Shown one piece after another: positions 34,180 through 41,197 of a stretch of 64,000 nt of DNA. Source of the DNA: a virus. The stretch is from the IMG/VR virus record IMGVR_UViG_3300020455_000012, positions 1 to 64,000 of that record; one strand, given 5' to 3'. The notes beneath the pieces are model-generated. The model was not told where the DNA came from and searched no databases. It saw nothing but the letters and a program-made list of their open reading frames with translations. Made by a program: the position numbers and the translations under genes. Position 1 is the stretch's first letter; each line of letters starts with the position of its first letter.

Positions 34180-34378
34180 GTTGAGAGGGATACTACAGGG
34201 TAACGTCCAACAGACTTCGCACGTGCTGTGACCCACTTCTCAACTGCTGCAACCCCCTTTGGTAGTTTCAGGGTTGGAGGCGATAGGAAACTACTAACAC
34301 ACAACACACAGAAACGAGGAGATGGATGTGCCTCTGGGATCGCAACCCAAGAAAGAACTAACATCCGCTAGCCTTTTT
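34180..34378 (+). ncRNA. Candidate structured RNA
   Basis: A stretch without a convincing gene, starting where the upstream promoter should initiate. GTTGAGA (34180-34186) pairs with TCTCAAC (34238-34244) and encloses GGGT/ACCC and ACAG/CTGT stems. A second hairpin pairs GTAGTTTC (34262-34269) with GAAACTAC (34287-34294). A third candidate pairs GGATGT (34324-34329) with ACATCC near 34362, followed by CCTTTTTATT. The T run could end a transcript of about 200 bases. It may instead be a leader of the next gene. An 11-codon ORF with a GAGGAG site starts at 34326. No known family recognised. Confidence 0.4.
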
Positions 34379-34390
34379 ATTACTTTATCA

Positions 34391-34567
34391 ATGGCATACC
34401 ATCACGAATGGAGTCAATCTTACATCAAAGGGTTGACGTTTGAAGAGCATCACGTTAACAATGAGTGGTTCAATAATATGCTCACTATGTTAAAAGATGA
34501 TGGCGAACTTTATGTGCCAATTTTAGACAAATCATTCAATAAATCAGGTGAGGAGGTATCTTCGTGA
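34391..34567 (+). CDS. Small unknown protein
   Basis: A 58-residue protein starting MAYHHEWSQSYIKGL. The frame stays open back to an ATG at 34322, but that start abuts GAGGAG with no spacing and lies in the hairpin region, so 34391 is preferred. No motif recognised. Overlaps the next gene by four bases. Confidence 0.5.
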   Translation: MAYHHEWSQSYIKGLTFEEHHVNNEWFNNMLTMLKDDGELYVPILDKSFNKSGEEVSS

Positions 34568-34686
34568 ATAAAGATCATTTAAACCAAACCGATGAAATGA
34601 TTGAAAAGTTTATTGGTGAATGTGAAAAGGAAGCAGCTGCGTTAGAAATCACTGTTGATTACTACATTGCTGAGTTTCTTATTTGA
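34564..34686 (+). CDS. Small acidic protein, GTG start
   Basis: A 40-residue protein with a GTG start in the GTGA overlap and GAGGAGG eight bases upstream. It is helical and acidic (MIEKFIGECEKEAAALEIT). Function unknown. Confidence 0.5.
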   Translation: MNKDHLNQTDEMIEKFIGECEKEAAALEITVDYYIAEFLI

Positions 34687-34711
34687 CATTTAGTACCCTA
34701 TCGGTTATACT
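34683..34711 (+). promoter_or_regulatory. Sigma70-like promoter overlapping a terminator
   Basis: TTGACA, 17 bases, TATACT. The -10 lies in the loop of the hairpin at 34694-34720. Confidence 0.65.
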
Positions 34712-34726
34712 GATAGGGTATTTTAA
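34694..34726 (+). terminator. Terminator-like hairpin
   Basis: TACCCTATC (34694-34702) pairs perfectly with GATAGGGTA (34712-34720), followed by TTTTAAT. The promoter listed just before overlaps it. Confidence 0.65.
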
Positions 34727-34757
34727 TATATACAATTAGTTTGGAGTTTATTATCTA

Positions 34758-34955
34758 ATGACTGAAAGATTGTGGAAGATTCAAGAAAATTCAACAAATG
34801 GTTGGACAAGTATTGATCCTAAAACTGATAACCTAACTAAATCTCAATGTGATGAGTGGTTAGAGCAATATATTGATCAGGGAACACCACCTGATAGATT
34901 AAGAGCAGTTCCAGCTGGCACTCCTGATGACGGACTCGCATCATTAGACCAATAA
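34758..34955 (+). CDS. Small unknown protein
   Basis: A 65-residue protein (MTERLWKIQENSTNGWTSID) with Trp-rich N-terminus and LTKSQCDEWLEQYIDQG helix. The layout of a W-containing strand followed by this helix is common in small phage proteins. Its stop shares a base with the next ATG. Confidence 0.65.
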   Translation: MTERLWKIQENSTNGWTSIDPKTDNLTKSQCDEWLEQYIDQGTPPDRLRAVPAGTPDDGLASLDQ

Positions 34956-35293
34956 TGTATGAACCTCAAGTAGATGATTACGTCATTTGGAATAGACCAA
35001 ATGGAGACATTGAAGAGGGTTGGGTATATTTTAAGGGTGACCCAGTTGATAATGAAAAACGCATAAAACAAGGATGGAATACTATTTCAAGGTATATTAC
35101 TATTGAAACTAATGTTAAACCAAAACCAAATTGCGTGTATACAAGTGGTAAACCAATGAGACATAGAATGATTCATACATTATTACTATGCGTGGAAAAT
35201 TGTTGGCATGAGTTAGAATATGTAAAGAATAGAAGAGAACAAGCAAGTGTTGATATGTACAAATCACAAGATGGTAGGCCCTCTGATTATTGA
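34955..35293 (+). CDS. Unknown protein upstream of the methyltransferase
   Basis: A 112-residue protein (MYEPQVDDYVIWNRPNGDIE). The first half has an SH3-like small beta pattern (DYVIWN ... EEGWVYFKG). The second half is helical with LLLCVENCWHELEYVKN. Overlaps the methyltransferase start by four bases. Function unknown. Confidence 0.65.
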   Translation: MYEPQVDDYVIWNRPNGDIEEGWVYFKGDPVDNEKRIKQGWNTISRYITIETNVKPKPNCVYTSGKPMRHRMIHTLLLCVENCWHELEYVKNRREQASVDMYKSQDGRPSDY

Positions 35294-36249
35294 TGAAAGA
35301 TACTATTTTATTTGGTGATTGTCGTGAAACACTATCACAAATTGATGAAAAGGTGAGGATGTGCGTAACATCTCCACCTTATTATGGTTTGAGAAATTAT
35401 GGTGATGAAAGTAATCAAATAGGTCAGGAAGATACACCAGAAGAGTATATTCAAAACCTCGTGGATATATTCCGCAGTGTTAGAAACTGTTTGAGTGATG
35501 ATGGTACATTATGGGTGAATATTGGTGACAGTTACTATAACTATCGTCCTGGAAAAGGTCAATCATATCCTAAACAGTCAGTATCTAAAACTAAGCAAGA
35601 TTTGCCTGATAAATGTAGCAAACGTGGCAACAAATTAGAGGGACTAAAAGAGAAAGATCTCATTGGTATTCCGTGGATGTTAGCATTTGCATTAAGAGCA
35701 GATGGATGGTACTTAAGACAAGATATTATATGGCATAAACCTAATCCAATGCCAGAAAGTGTGCGTGATAGATGTACTAAATCCCATGAGTATTTGTTCC
35801 TCTTAAGTAAGAACAAGAAGTATTATTACGACAATGAAAGTATCAAGGAACCAGCCAAAGATTGGGGTACTCGTGATAGAACTAAAGGAAAATATCACAA
35901 TAAAGGTACAGGATTACAACCCCATTCTGGACTCACTAAATCATATCCAACAAAGAATAAAAGGTCTGTTTGGAGTATAACAAATAAACCATATAAGGGT
36001 AGTCATTTTGCAGTATTTCCACCAGATTTGATTGAACCATGTATATTAGCAGGCTCAGAGAAAAATGATATTATTCTTGACCCATTTATGGGATCGGGAA
36101 CAACAGCAATGGTAGCTAAATCTCTAGGAAGATATTACTTAGGGTGCGAATTGCATGAGGATTATGGTAACTTAATACAAGAACGAATGGGTGTGACAGT
36201 TGACAAAGTGGTACATAATGGATTGACTAATGCCTTCAATGACTTATAA
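35290..36249 (+). CDS. Beta-class DNA methyltransferase
   Basis: A 319-residue SAM-dependent DNA methyltransferase. CVTSPPYYGLRNYG near residues 25-38 is catalytic motif IV of the SPPY type. LDPFMGSGTTAMVAKSLGR at 263-281 is the SAM-binding motif I. Motif IV before motif I is the beta-class order. SPPY is most often seen in N4-cytosine enzymes, but N6-adenine cannot be excluded. No restriction partner lies nearby, so it is probably an orphan that protects or marks phage DNA. Confidence 0.85.
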   Translation: MMKDTILFGDCRETLSQIDEKVRMCVTSPPYYGLRNYGDESNQIGQEDTPEEYIQNLVDIFRSVRNCLSDDGTLWVNIGDSYYNYRPGKGQSYPKQSVSKTKQDLPDKCSKRGNKLEGLKEKDLIGIPWMLAFALRADGWYLRQDIIWHKPNPMPESVRDRCTKSHEYLFLLSKNKKYYYDNESIKEPAKDWGTRDRTKGKYHNKGTGLQPHSGLTKSYPTKNKRSVWSITNKPYKGSHFAVFPPDLIEPCILAGSEKNDIILDPFMGSGTTAMVAKSLGRYYLGCELHEDYGNLIQERMGVTVDKVVHNGLTNAFNDL

Positions 36250-36276
36250 TGAAGGAGTCCAAACAAATAAACCAAT

Positions 36277-36558
36277 TTGACAGCAGCAACTTCTACACGC
36301 AAGACACGTACACGCAAGGCAACCACACCTCGCAAGAAAGTATCAACAACTGCTAGAAAGTCTGCTTCTAAAATAAATACTTCACCTGCACAAATTCAAG
36401 TGGATGATGTAACGGAACAGACCAAAGTTGAAGCTAAAAGTGTTAAGTCCTTGCTAAATGATTATCCTCGTGATGGTTTATCTTTAATCTTGCTCCCTAT
36501 TTTATACTTAGAAGCAGGAGTTAAAGAACTCTTAAAACTGGTACAACCAGTTAAGTAA
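36277..36558 (+). CDS. Basic histone H1-like protein, TTG start
   Basis: A 93-residue protein. Residues 2-35 are Lys/Arg/Thr/Ala-rich (TRKTRTRKATTPRKK) like the tail of histone H1. The C-terminal half has a hydrophobic stretch (GLSLILLPILYLEAG). The frame has a stop codon three codons upstream (36268), so TTG is the only plausible start. The nearest AGGAG is 19 bases away, further than usual. A 35-codon ORF in another frame begins with ATG at 36249 and overlaps it. Likely DNA binding. Followed by a clear terminator. Confidence 0.55.
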   Translation: MTAATSTRKTRTRKATTPRKKVSTTARKSASKINTSPAQIQVDDVTEQTKVEAKSVKSLLNDYPRDGLSLILLPILYLEAGVKELLKLVQPVK

Positions 36559-36566
36559 CTGTCACA

Positions 36567-36591
36567 AGCACCCACACAGGGTGCTTTTTTT
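36567..36591 (+). terminator. Rho-independent terminator
   Basis: AGCACCC, loop ACACA, GGGTGCT and seven T. TGTCACA precedes it at 36560-36566. A longer version of the next ORF would start inside this hairpin, which favours the ATG at 36608. Confidence 0.85.
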
Positions 36592-36607
36592 ATGCTATCA
36601 TAGCTAT

Positions 36608-37510
36608 ATGAAAAACACTCACATCGAACACCCCGAAGATTCAATTCTTACAGGTGATTTATCCGTTCTGGATTGGTTTGTCGTTGAGAGTAACATTTCA
36701 GCGAAGATTGACGGAGCTCCAGCAATAGTTTGGGGTACTAATCCTGCCAATGGAAGATTCTTTGTAGGCACTAAATCTGTCTTCAATAAAGTTAAAATTA
36801 AGATCAATCATTCACATGAAGAGATTGATACTAACCATCAAGGTAATGTAGCCACTATCTTACACAAATGCTTTGACAATCTACCATTTTTGCCAGGCAT
36901 TTATCAAGGTGATTTCATTGGTTTCGGTGGTAACGATCACTACACACCTAATACAATAACTTATTACTTTGATGAGGTTATTGATGCAGAAATTATCATT
37001 GCACCTCACACATATTATGAGGCAAAAGATGATTTAAGAAATGCAGTTGTTAAACCTTATCAGTTTGATTTAAGGGATACAGAATATACTAAATGGGTCA
37101 AACCTCATGTAATACTTAGTGATGATAGGGAAACTATCATTAATTCATGCAACTTTGCTAGACAAATTGCTACTTTATGCGATTTTGTTGATGTTAAGAA
37201 AGCAACTAGGATTAAGAAGCAGTTGAATAAATGTATTCGCAATGAAATTGAACTTGATGATTTACTATTAGATGCACTCGCAGATGATAACAACTGCGAC
37301 ATAAATGTTCTACGTTTATGGAAGTTAGTAGAGTCAATCAAGTTACAAATGTTTGATTATATCGATAGGTATGATGATGTTGATTGTTACATAGGGGAGA
37401 GTATGTGTGATCACGAGGGCTATGTAATCTCTAATGAGTTTGGTACATATAAGGTTGTTAATCGTGAGGTATTCTCTTTCTTTAACTTCACAATGGAAAA
37501 AGCATGGTAG
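36608..37510 (+). CDS. Nucleotidyltransferase / ligase-like protein (KxDG)
   Basis: A 300-residue protein. SAKIDGAPAIVWG (K33-x-D-G36) fits motif I of the covalent nucleotidyltransferases (DNA and RNA ligases, capping enzymes). RFFVGTKSVFNK follows as in motif II. Near the C-terminus CDHEGYVIS and YKVVNREVFS fit motif IV and motif V (EGhV and K..N). Spacing is wider than in T4 Rnl1, with a helical insertion between residues 150 and 250. RNA or DNA ligase activity is suggested, not shown. Expressed after a strong terminator. Confidence 0.6.
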   Translation: MKNTHIEHPEDSILTGDLSVLDWFVVESNISAKIDGAPAIVWGTNPANGRFFVGTKSVFNKVKIKINHSHEEIDTNHQGNVATILHKCFDNLPFLPGIYQGDFIGFGGNDHYTPNTITYYFDEVIDAEIIIAPHTYYEAKDDLRNAVVKPYQFDLRDTEYTKWVKPHVILSDDRETIINSCNFARQIATLCDFVDVKKATRIKKQLNKCIRNEIELDDLLLDALADDNNCDINVLRLWKLVESIKLQMFDYIDRYDDVDCYIGESMCDHEGYVISNEFGTYKVVNREVFSFFNFTMEKAW

Positions 37511-37511
37511 T

Positions 37512-37715
37512 GTGACAGTCAGCAAGCTGTCTACATTTACCCCACAATACCCTAAAATCGGTTATTATATAGAAGTGGAGGGGAGAAGGATCTTAAATGA
37601 CCTTGTATTGAACGAGGTGATCGCACTACCTCCACACTTTAAACAAAATGAGGTTTTATGTCCACATTATCTGAAAGAGTTCTGGACTGGACACAAACCT
37701 ATTGTGATTCATTAA
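37512..37715 (+). CDS. Possible small protein
   Basis: A 67-residue ORF from a GTG next to the preceding stop codon. It begins VTVSKLSTFTPQYPKIG. It overlaps the next gene by 58 bases in another frame, which lowers confidence. No function recognised. Confidence 0.35.
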   Translation: MTVSKLSTFTPQYPKIGYYIEVEGRRILNDLVLNEVIALPPHFKQNEVLCPHYLKEFWTGHKPIVIH

Positions 37716-38077
37716 CAGAAAACTATAAGCAACATTCAATAAGAATGTATGCAGGTTCTGATTCTGACTACTCTAAAAAGCAGTTAGAAAATGTAAAGAA
37801 TGGTACTGCTAATCTTACCACCTTCGTTATCAAGAATGGTCGTAAGTATTACAAGATCATGCAACGTGAGTTTGACACATTCCAAGATCGTAATGAATGG
37901 AAAGAAGGATGTGTTCATGCTTTTGTTGATAAGAATACAGGTGAAGTTTACAAACCTGCTTCTTACAATTCTCCCGCTAAGTATGTAAGATTTGATATGA
38001 GAATTATCAATCAACGTGAGCAATTACACAACCCATTCTTTACAGGATGGGCTGGTGGTTACTTATACTTAAGATAG
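37658..38077 (+). CDS. Unknown phage protein
   Basis: A 139-residue basic protein. YYKIMQREFDTFQDRNEW and VHAFVDKNTGEVYKPASYN form a strand-rich core that occurs as an alpha/beta module in small marine phage proteins. GAGG lies six bases before the ATG. Followed after nine bases by another small gene. Confidence 0.7.
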   Translation: MSTLSERVLDWTQTYCDSLTENYKQHSIRMYAGSDSDYSKKQLENVKNGTANLTTFVIKNGRKYYKIMQREFDTFQDRNEWKEGCVHAFVDKNTGEVYKPASYNSPAKYVRFDMRIINQREQLHNPFFTGWAGGYLYLR

Positions 38078-38086
38078 GAGATTATC

Positions 38087-38314
38087 ATGTTTAAATCACA
38101 ATCATTCGGAAGAATCTTTTGGGTTGATGATAACGATGACTTCAAATCATGCCCACAAAATGTAGATGGAACTGGTGACTTTGACGCTGCTGATTATGTA
38201 TCAGAGTGGTCAGATTGGGAGGGAGTTAATATGGAAACTCTCCTTAATATTCACCAGTCATGTGTAATTAACAAGCAAATTCATTCAAACTCATTAATCT
38301 TGGAGGGTATTTAA
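38087..38314 (+). CDS. Small unknown protein
   Basis: A 75-residue acidic protein (MFKSQSFGRIFWVDDNDDFK). AGGAG lies nine bases upstream. No motif recognised. Confidence 0.6.
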   Translation: MFKSQSFGRIFWVDDNDDFKSCPQNVDGTGDFDAADYVSEWSDWEGVNMETLLNIHQSCVINKQIHSNSLILEGI

Positions 38315-38316
38315 TT

Positions 38317-38526
38317 ATGTCAGAACTATTAAACAGTTACACATTTGAAGCAAAGAAAATTGTTTACTATTCAGTAACAGTTGGTGCAGAAAATAAAACT
38401 GAAGCAAAGAGAATTGCAAAAGATTTTGAACATTGCAAACATTATGAAGAGGTTGAGTATTGTGATGGATATGAATATAAGGTAGGTAAACTATTAGAAA
38501 CAACTGATGAAAAGTGGTTAACATGA
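38317..38526 (+). CDS. Small unknown protein
   Basis: A 69-residue protein with a beta-alpha-beta pattern (IVYYSVTVGAENKTEAKRIA ... CDGYEYKVGKLL). It overlaps the HicA-like gene by four bases and could be its partner. It lacks an obvious HicB signature. Confidence 0.6.
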   Translation: MSELLNSYTFEAKKIVYYSVTVGAENKTEAKRIAKDFEHCKHYEEVEYCDGYEYKVGKLLETTDEKWLT

Positions 38527-38705
38527 ACAAAGATCTAAACAAATTGATGAGAAGTTATCAATTTAAGTTGGTAAGAACTACCAAACATTATAAATGGGAG
38601 GGGCCAAATCGTTCTGTTGTTTTTACATCAAAGACTGCATCTGATAGAAGGTCACTCAAGAATATTAAGTCAAACATTATTAAACAATTAAACCATGTTA
38701 GTTGA
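38523..38705 (+). CDS. HicA-like small protein
   Basis: A 60-residue protein from the ATG in the ATGA overlap. LNKLMRSYQFKLVRTTKHYK, then WEGPNRSVVFTSK and LKNIKSNIIKQL follow the helix, strand with His, strand and helix order of HicA mRNA interferases (dsRBD-like fold), with H22 at the place of the HicA catalytic His. It is a remote resemblance read by eye. Phage HicA-like proteins often lack a HicB partner. Confidence 0.5.
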   Translation: MNKDLNKLMRSYQFKLVRTTKHYKWEGPNRSVVFTSKTASDRRSLKNIKSNIIKQLNHVS

Positions 38706-38859
38706 CTTAAATAAAGATGAGATTAAGTACATCGTGAATATACTTAGTCTCAATAATGCGGAGTTAATGAATAAAGAGGAGACAGATTTCTCTTCTAATC
38801 TTTATCTTAAGCTGCGTAATCTATCCACTGTTTGTACATGTAAGGAGGACAATCAATGA
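38695..38859 (+). CDS. Small unknown protein
   Basis: A 54-residue protein (MLVDLNKDEIKYIVNILSLN), mostly helical. It overlaps the preceding gene by 11 bases. Too short for function assignment. Confidence 0.5.
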   Translation: MLVDLNKDEIKYIVNILSLNNAELMNKEETDFSSNLYLKLRNLSTVCTCKEDNQ

Positions 38860-38999
38860 AATGGGATGTTAAACTATTCGTTGCTGGTAGTATGTTTACA
38901 GAGCAAGTTCATGCCACTAATATGCAAGATGCTCGCAAAACTGCACTAGCACGTAACCCTACTGCACGTATAGTTTCTGTTACAGTATCATTTAAGTGA
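38856..38999 (+). CDS. Small unknown protein
   Basis: A 47-residue protein starting in an ATGA overlap, with AAGGAGG ten bases before. MKWDVKLFVAGSMFTEQVHA, then ARKTALARNP suggests a beta-beta-alpha unit similar to other phage-encoded mini-proteins. Confidence 0.55.
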   Translation: MKWDVKLFVAGSMFTEQVHATNMQDARKTALARNPTARIVSVTVSFK

Positions 39000-39018
39000 C
39001 CACATTCTGAAGTGTCAC

Positions 39019-39055
39019 AAACCCTATTGACTTAAGTGTTGATAGGGTTTATTAT
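39019..39055 (+). terminator. Terminator with an internal promoter
   Basis: AAACCCTAT (39019-39027) pairs with ATAGGGTTT (39042-39050) over a 14-base loop. Inside lie TTGACT (39027-39032) and, 17 bases later, TATTAT (39050-39055), a promoter for the helicase. TGTCACA stands just before it at 39013-39019. Confidence 0.65.
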
Positions 39056-39076
39056 ATTATTAAGTCGCAAAATGCC

Positions 39077-40297
39077 ATGACAAAGTTACGTCCTCATCAG
39101 GAAAGAGTTGTTAACAGTTTACGGGACAATTCCAGAGGGCAAGTTATAGTTCCCACTGGTGGTGGTAAGACTCTATGTATGATCAAGGACGCACAATCGC
39201 AGTTTAATAGTTGTGATTGGGATGTAATCCTTAAAGATCCTGATAGAAAGACCATCGTAATTGTAGCTCCACGTATACTATTAGCACAGCAACTTTCCGA
39301 AGATTTCATACAATTTCTAGACGTACATCCAATGCTTCAGTATAAAGTATTGCACGTACATAGTGGTGAAACACATCACTTTTCAAGCACTAATCCTGAC
39401 ACTATATGTGATTGGGCAACCTTTAATTACAGGTACAATAAGTTAATCTTTACCACGTATCATTCTCTTCATAAGATACAGGATTCAAAGATTAACATTG
39501 ATACTTTATACTTTGATGAAGCACATAATAGTGTTCAGAAGAACTTTCAGCCCCCTGCTAAGTATTACTCAACCAAGACAAATAGCAGGTGCTTCTTTTT
39601 TACTGCCACTCCTAAACATTGCTTGTCTGATGATAAGATAGGCATGGAAACTGAAGAGGTTTATGGTAAAGTATTATGTGATATTCCTGCTCCTGAGTTA
39701 GTACAACAGGGACACATATTACCACCTAAAGTTGTTATCAAGAAGATACAAAGGGAAGACGATAGTAGACTCAAATGTGAGCATGATTGCGAGAACTTGT
39801 TATCAACAATCGATGAGCAATCTATGGACAAGATATTAATTTGTGCAAGATCTACTGCACAAATAGTATCACTCACATCACAGACTAGGTTCTGTTCAGA
39901 GTTAGAAATGAGAGGCTATTCTTGGATGTATATAACATCTAAGACTGGTGCAATCGTTGATGGTAAGAAGATCAACAGGGAAGAATTTTTCACTACATTA
40001 AACAAATGGGGCAAAGATTCAACCAAGAAGTTTGTAGTTATGCACCACAGTATTCTCTCTGAAGGTATCAACGTAGCAGGATTAGAAGCTGCATTGTTCT
40101 TACGCAACATGGATTATATCACTATTAGTCAAACAATAGGGAGGGTAATCCGTAAGGGTAATGTAAACAAACAGTTCGGCCTCGTAGTGATACCAGCATG
40201 GGATAGAGTTGGTATCAGCACCTCAAAGCGAGTAGAGGCCGTTGTTGATACTATATTCAACAAGGGACAGGCAGCAGTATCAGTGGTCAGATCATGA
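39077..40297 (+). CDS. uvsW: UvsW-like superfamily 2 DNA helicase
   Basis: A 406-residue helicase. VIVPTGGGKTL (K31) is the Walker A motif, YFDEAHNS around residue 147 is Walker B (DEAH), FFFTATPKH is motif III, and ITISQTIGRVIRKG is motif VI. The length is shorter than T4 UvsW (about 500), with a compact C-terminus. T4 UvsW unwinds and anneals branched DNA during recombination-dependent replication and shuts off origin R-loops. It is the only DNA-replication protein in the window. Confidence 0.8.
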   Translation: MTKLRPHQERVVNSLRDNSRGQVIVPTGGGKTLCMIKDAQSQFNSCDWDVILKDPDRKTIVIVAPRILLAQQLSEDFIQFLDVHPMLQYKVLHVHSGETHHFSSTNPDTICDWATFNYRYNKLIFTTYHSLHKIQDSKINIDTLYFDEAHNSVQKNFQPPAKYYSTKTNSRCFFFTATPKHCLSDDKIGMETEEVYGKVLCDIPAPELVQQGHILPPKVVIKKIQREDDSRLKCEHDCENLLSTIDEQSMDKILICARSTAQIVSLTSQTRFCSELEMRGYSWMYITSKTGAIVDGKKINREEFFTTLNKWGKDSTKKFVVMHHSILSEGINVAGLEAALFLRNMDYITISQTIGRVIRKGNVNKQFGLVVIPAWDRVGISTSKRVEAVVDTIFNKGQAAVSVVRS

Positions 40298-40299
40298 AC

Positions 40300-40318
40300 T
40301 GTCCACTATTCTCCCTAT
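40300..40318 (+). repeat. Copy 1 of a 19-base repeat
   Basis: TGTCCACTATTCTCCCTAT, identical to 41559-41577. Here the right arm of the hairpin is degenerate (ATTGTCC), so it is a weaker terminator than copy 2. Confidence 0.75.
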
Positions 40319-40367
40319 TGTCCTCAAAATGATGTATTATAATAGAGTAGTCAAGCAAAGGTATTTC

Positions 40368-40607
40368 ATGGAAATTACTTCAAAAGATGGAAATATGGTT
40401 GTTGACTTCTATCCTGTAAAGAATTGGGATGGTACATTGATCAGCAATCGTATGCTAAAAGTATTATCTTTCAGAGGTGATATGCAAAAGAAAATGATAA
40501 TAACTCGTGATGAGTTTGGTAGTCAAATAAAAGAGTATATTCACCACTATAAGTATAAAGTTACATCTAAGTATTCACCAGCACAATTTGTTACTTTGGA
40601 GGGTTAA
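40368..40607 (+). CDS. Small protein, paralogue of 42333-42584
   Basis: A 79-residue protein starting MEITSKDGNMVVDFYPVKN. The start was chosen by alignment to its paralogue, which begins MQITSQSGAVVIDYYPTK. An ATG 39 bases upstream is an alternative. Both end with FVTLEG or FITLKEVN. A small beta-rich fold of unknown function. Confidence 0.65.
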   Translation: MEITSKDGNMVVDFYPVKNWDGTLISNRMLKVLSFRGDMQKKMIITRDEFGSQIKEYIHHYKYKVTSKYSPAQFVTLEG

Positions 40608-40609
40608 TC

Positions 40610-40771
40610 ATGCGTTATTCTGTACACTGTCCTTCTGCATCTTTTGAAAATAGTTCTTTCATTAACCTCGAAGATTGTTGGGGTTTATGTTTAGAATTAT
40701 CGGAACAATATGGATATGCAGAAGTTAGACATGGTAATTGTTTACTTGGTTCTTATACAAATGGAGGCTAA
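40610..40771 (+). CDS. Small unknown protein
   Basis: A 53-residue ORF (MRYSVHCPSASFENSSFINL), with GGAGG ten bases before the start. It has four Cys but no clear metal site. Confidence 0.5.
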   Translation: MRYSVHCPSASFENSSFINLEDCWGLCLELSEQYGYAEVRHGNCLLGSYTNGG

Positions 40772-40777
40772 TTGATC

Positions 40778-40906
40778 ATGTCATGTATAAACAACGAAGC
40801 ACTACTTGAAACTTTGTTTGAAGAAGTTTGTGCAGAATATCCTCAATTTGATGAGGAACAATGCGAGTCTATTGCTAAAGCAAGGTTTGAAGATTACTCA
40901 AACTAA
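40778..40906 (+). CDS. Small unknown protein
   Basis: A 42-residue acidic, helical ORF (MSCINNEALLETLFEEV). Six bases after the previous stop. No function recognised. Confidence 0.5.
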   Translation: MSCINNEALLETLFEEVCAEYPQFDEEQCESIAKARFEDYSN

Positions 40907-40972
40907 TTGATAACAATGTGGAATGACTATGCCACTAAAAAGACAGTCACTTGTCGTAATTTACTTTTTATT

Positions 40973-41098
40973 ATGTCATTAGACAGCACACAGTTTGTAT
41001 CATTCAACTTCGCAGAATTCCTGCTAGATAATGCAAACAATGGGAATGAAATCCTTGCTGTATTAGATGATATTGTAGAGGTGCAAACAGCCCTCTAA
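40973..41098 (+). CDS. Small unknown protein
   Basis: A 41-residue ORF (MSLDSTQFVSFNFAEFLL). The ATG follows TTTTATT, a context seen before other starts here (5803, 10879). The frame is open to 40907, with an ATG at 40916 as an alternative. Confidence 0.45.
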   Translation: MSLDSTQFVSFNFAEFLLDNANNGNEILAVLDDIVEVQTAL

Positions 41099-41114
41099 AG
41101 TATCATCAACCAAC

Positions 41115-41179
41115 GGGGCAACGGACATATTGAGAGTTTGAATCTCTCATCTATATGTACACCCTCTTGCCCCATTTTT
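41115..41179 (+). ncRNA. Long hairpin with a T-arm-like tip
   Basis: Three stems nest without conflict: GGGGCAA (41115-41121) with TTGCCCC (41167-41173), ACATAT with ATATGT, and GAGAG with CTCTC around the loop TTTGAAT. ATTTTT follows, so it may be a terminator. The tip is like a tRNA T-arm, but no tRNA cloverleaf can be drawn. Confidence 0.45.
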
Positions 41180-41197
41180 CCTTCATTAACTATCATT

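Noticed and set aside
34180-34244. tRNA with acceptor stem GTTGAGA/TCTCAAC
   Set aside because: No T-arm precedes the 3' strand and the internal stems nest as a rod. It was kept only as a structured RNA candidate.
40242-40367. Longer start for the small gene at 40368, overlapping the helicase
   Set aside because: The paralogue at 42333 begins at the position that corresponds to ATG 40368.
41115-41173. tRNA with acceptor stem GGGGCAA/TTGCCCC
   Set aside because: The T-arm-like hairpin is in the middle, 18 bases from the acceptor strand. No anticodon arm can be drawn.
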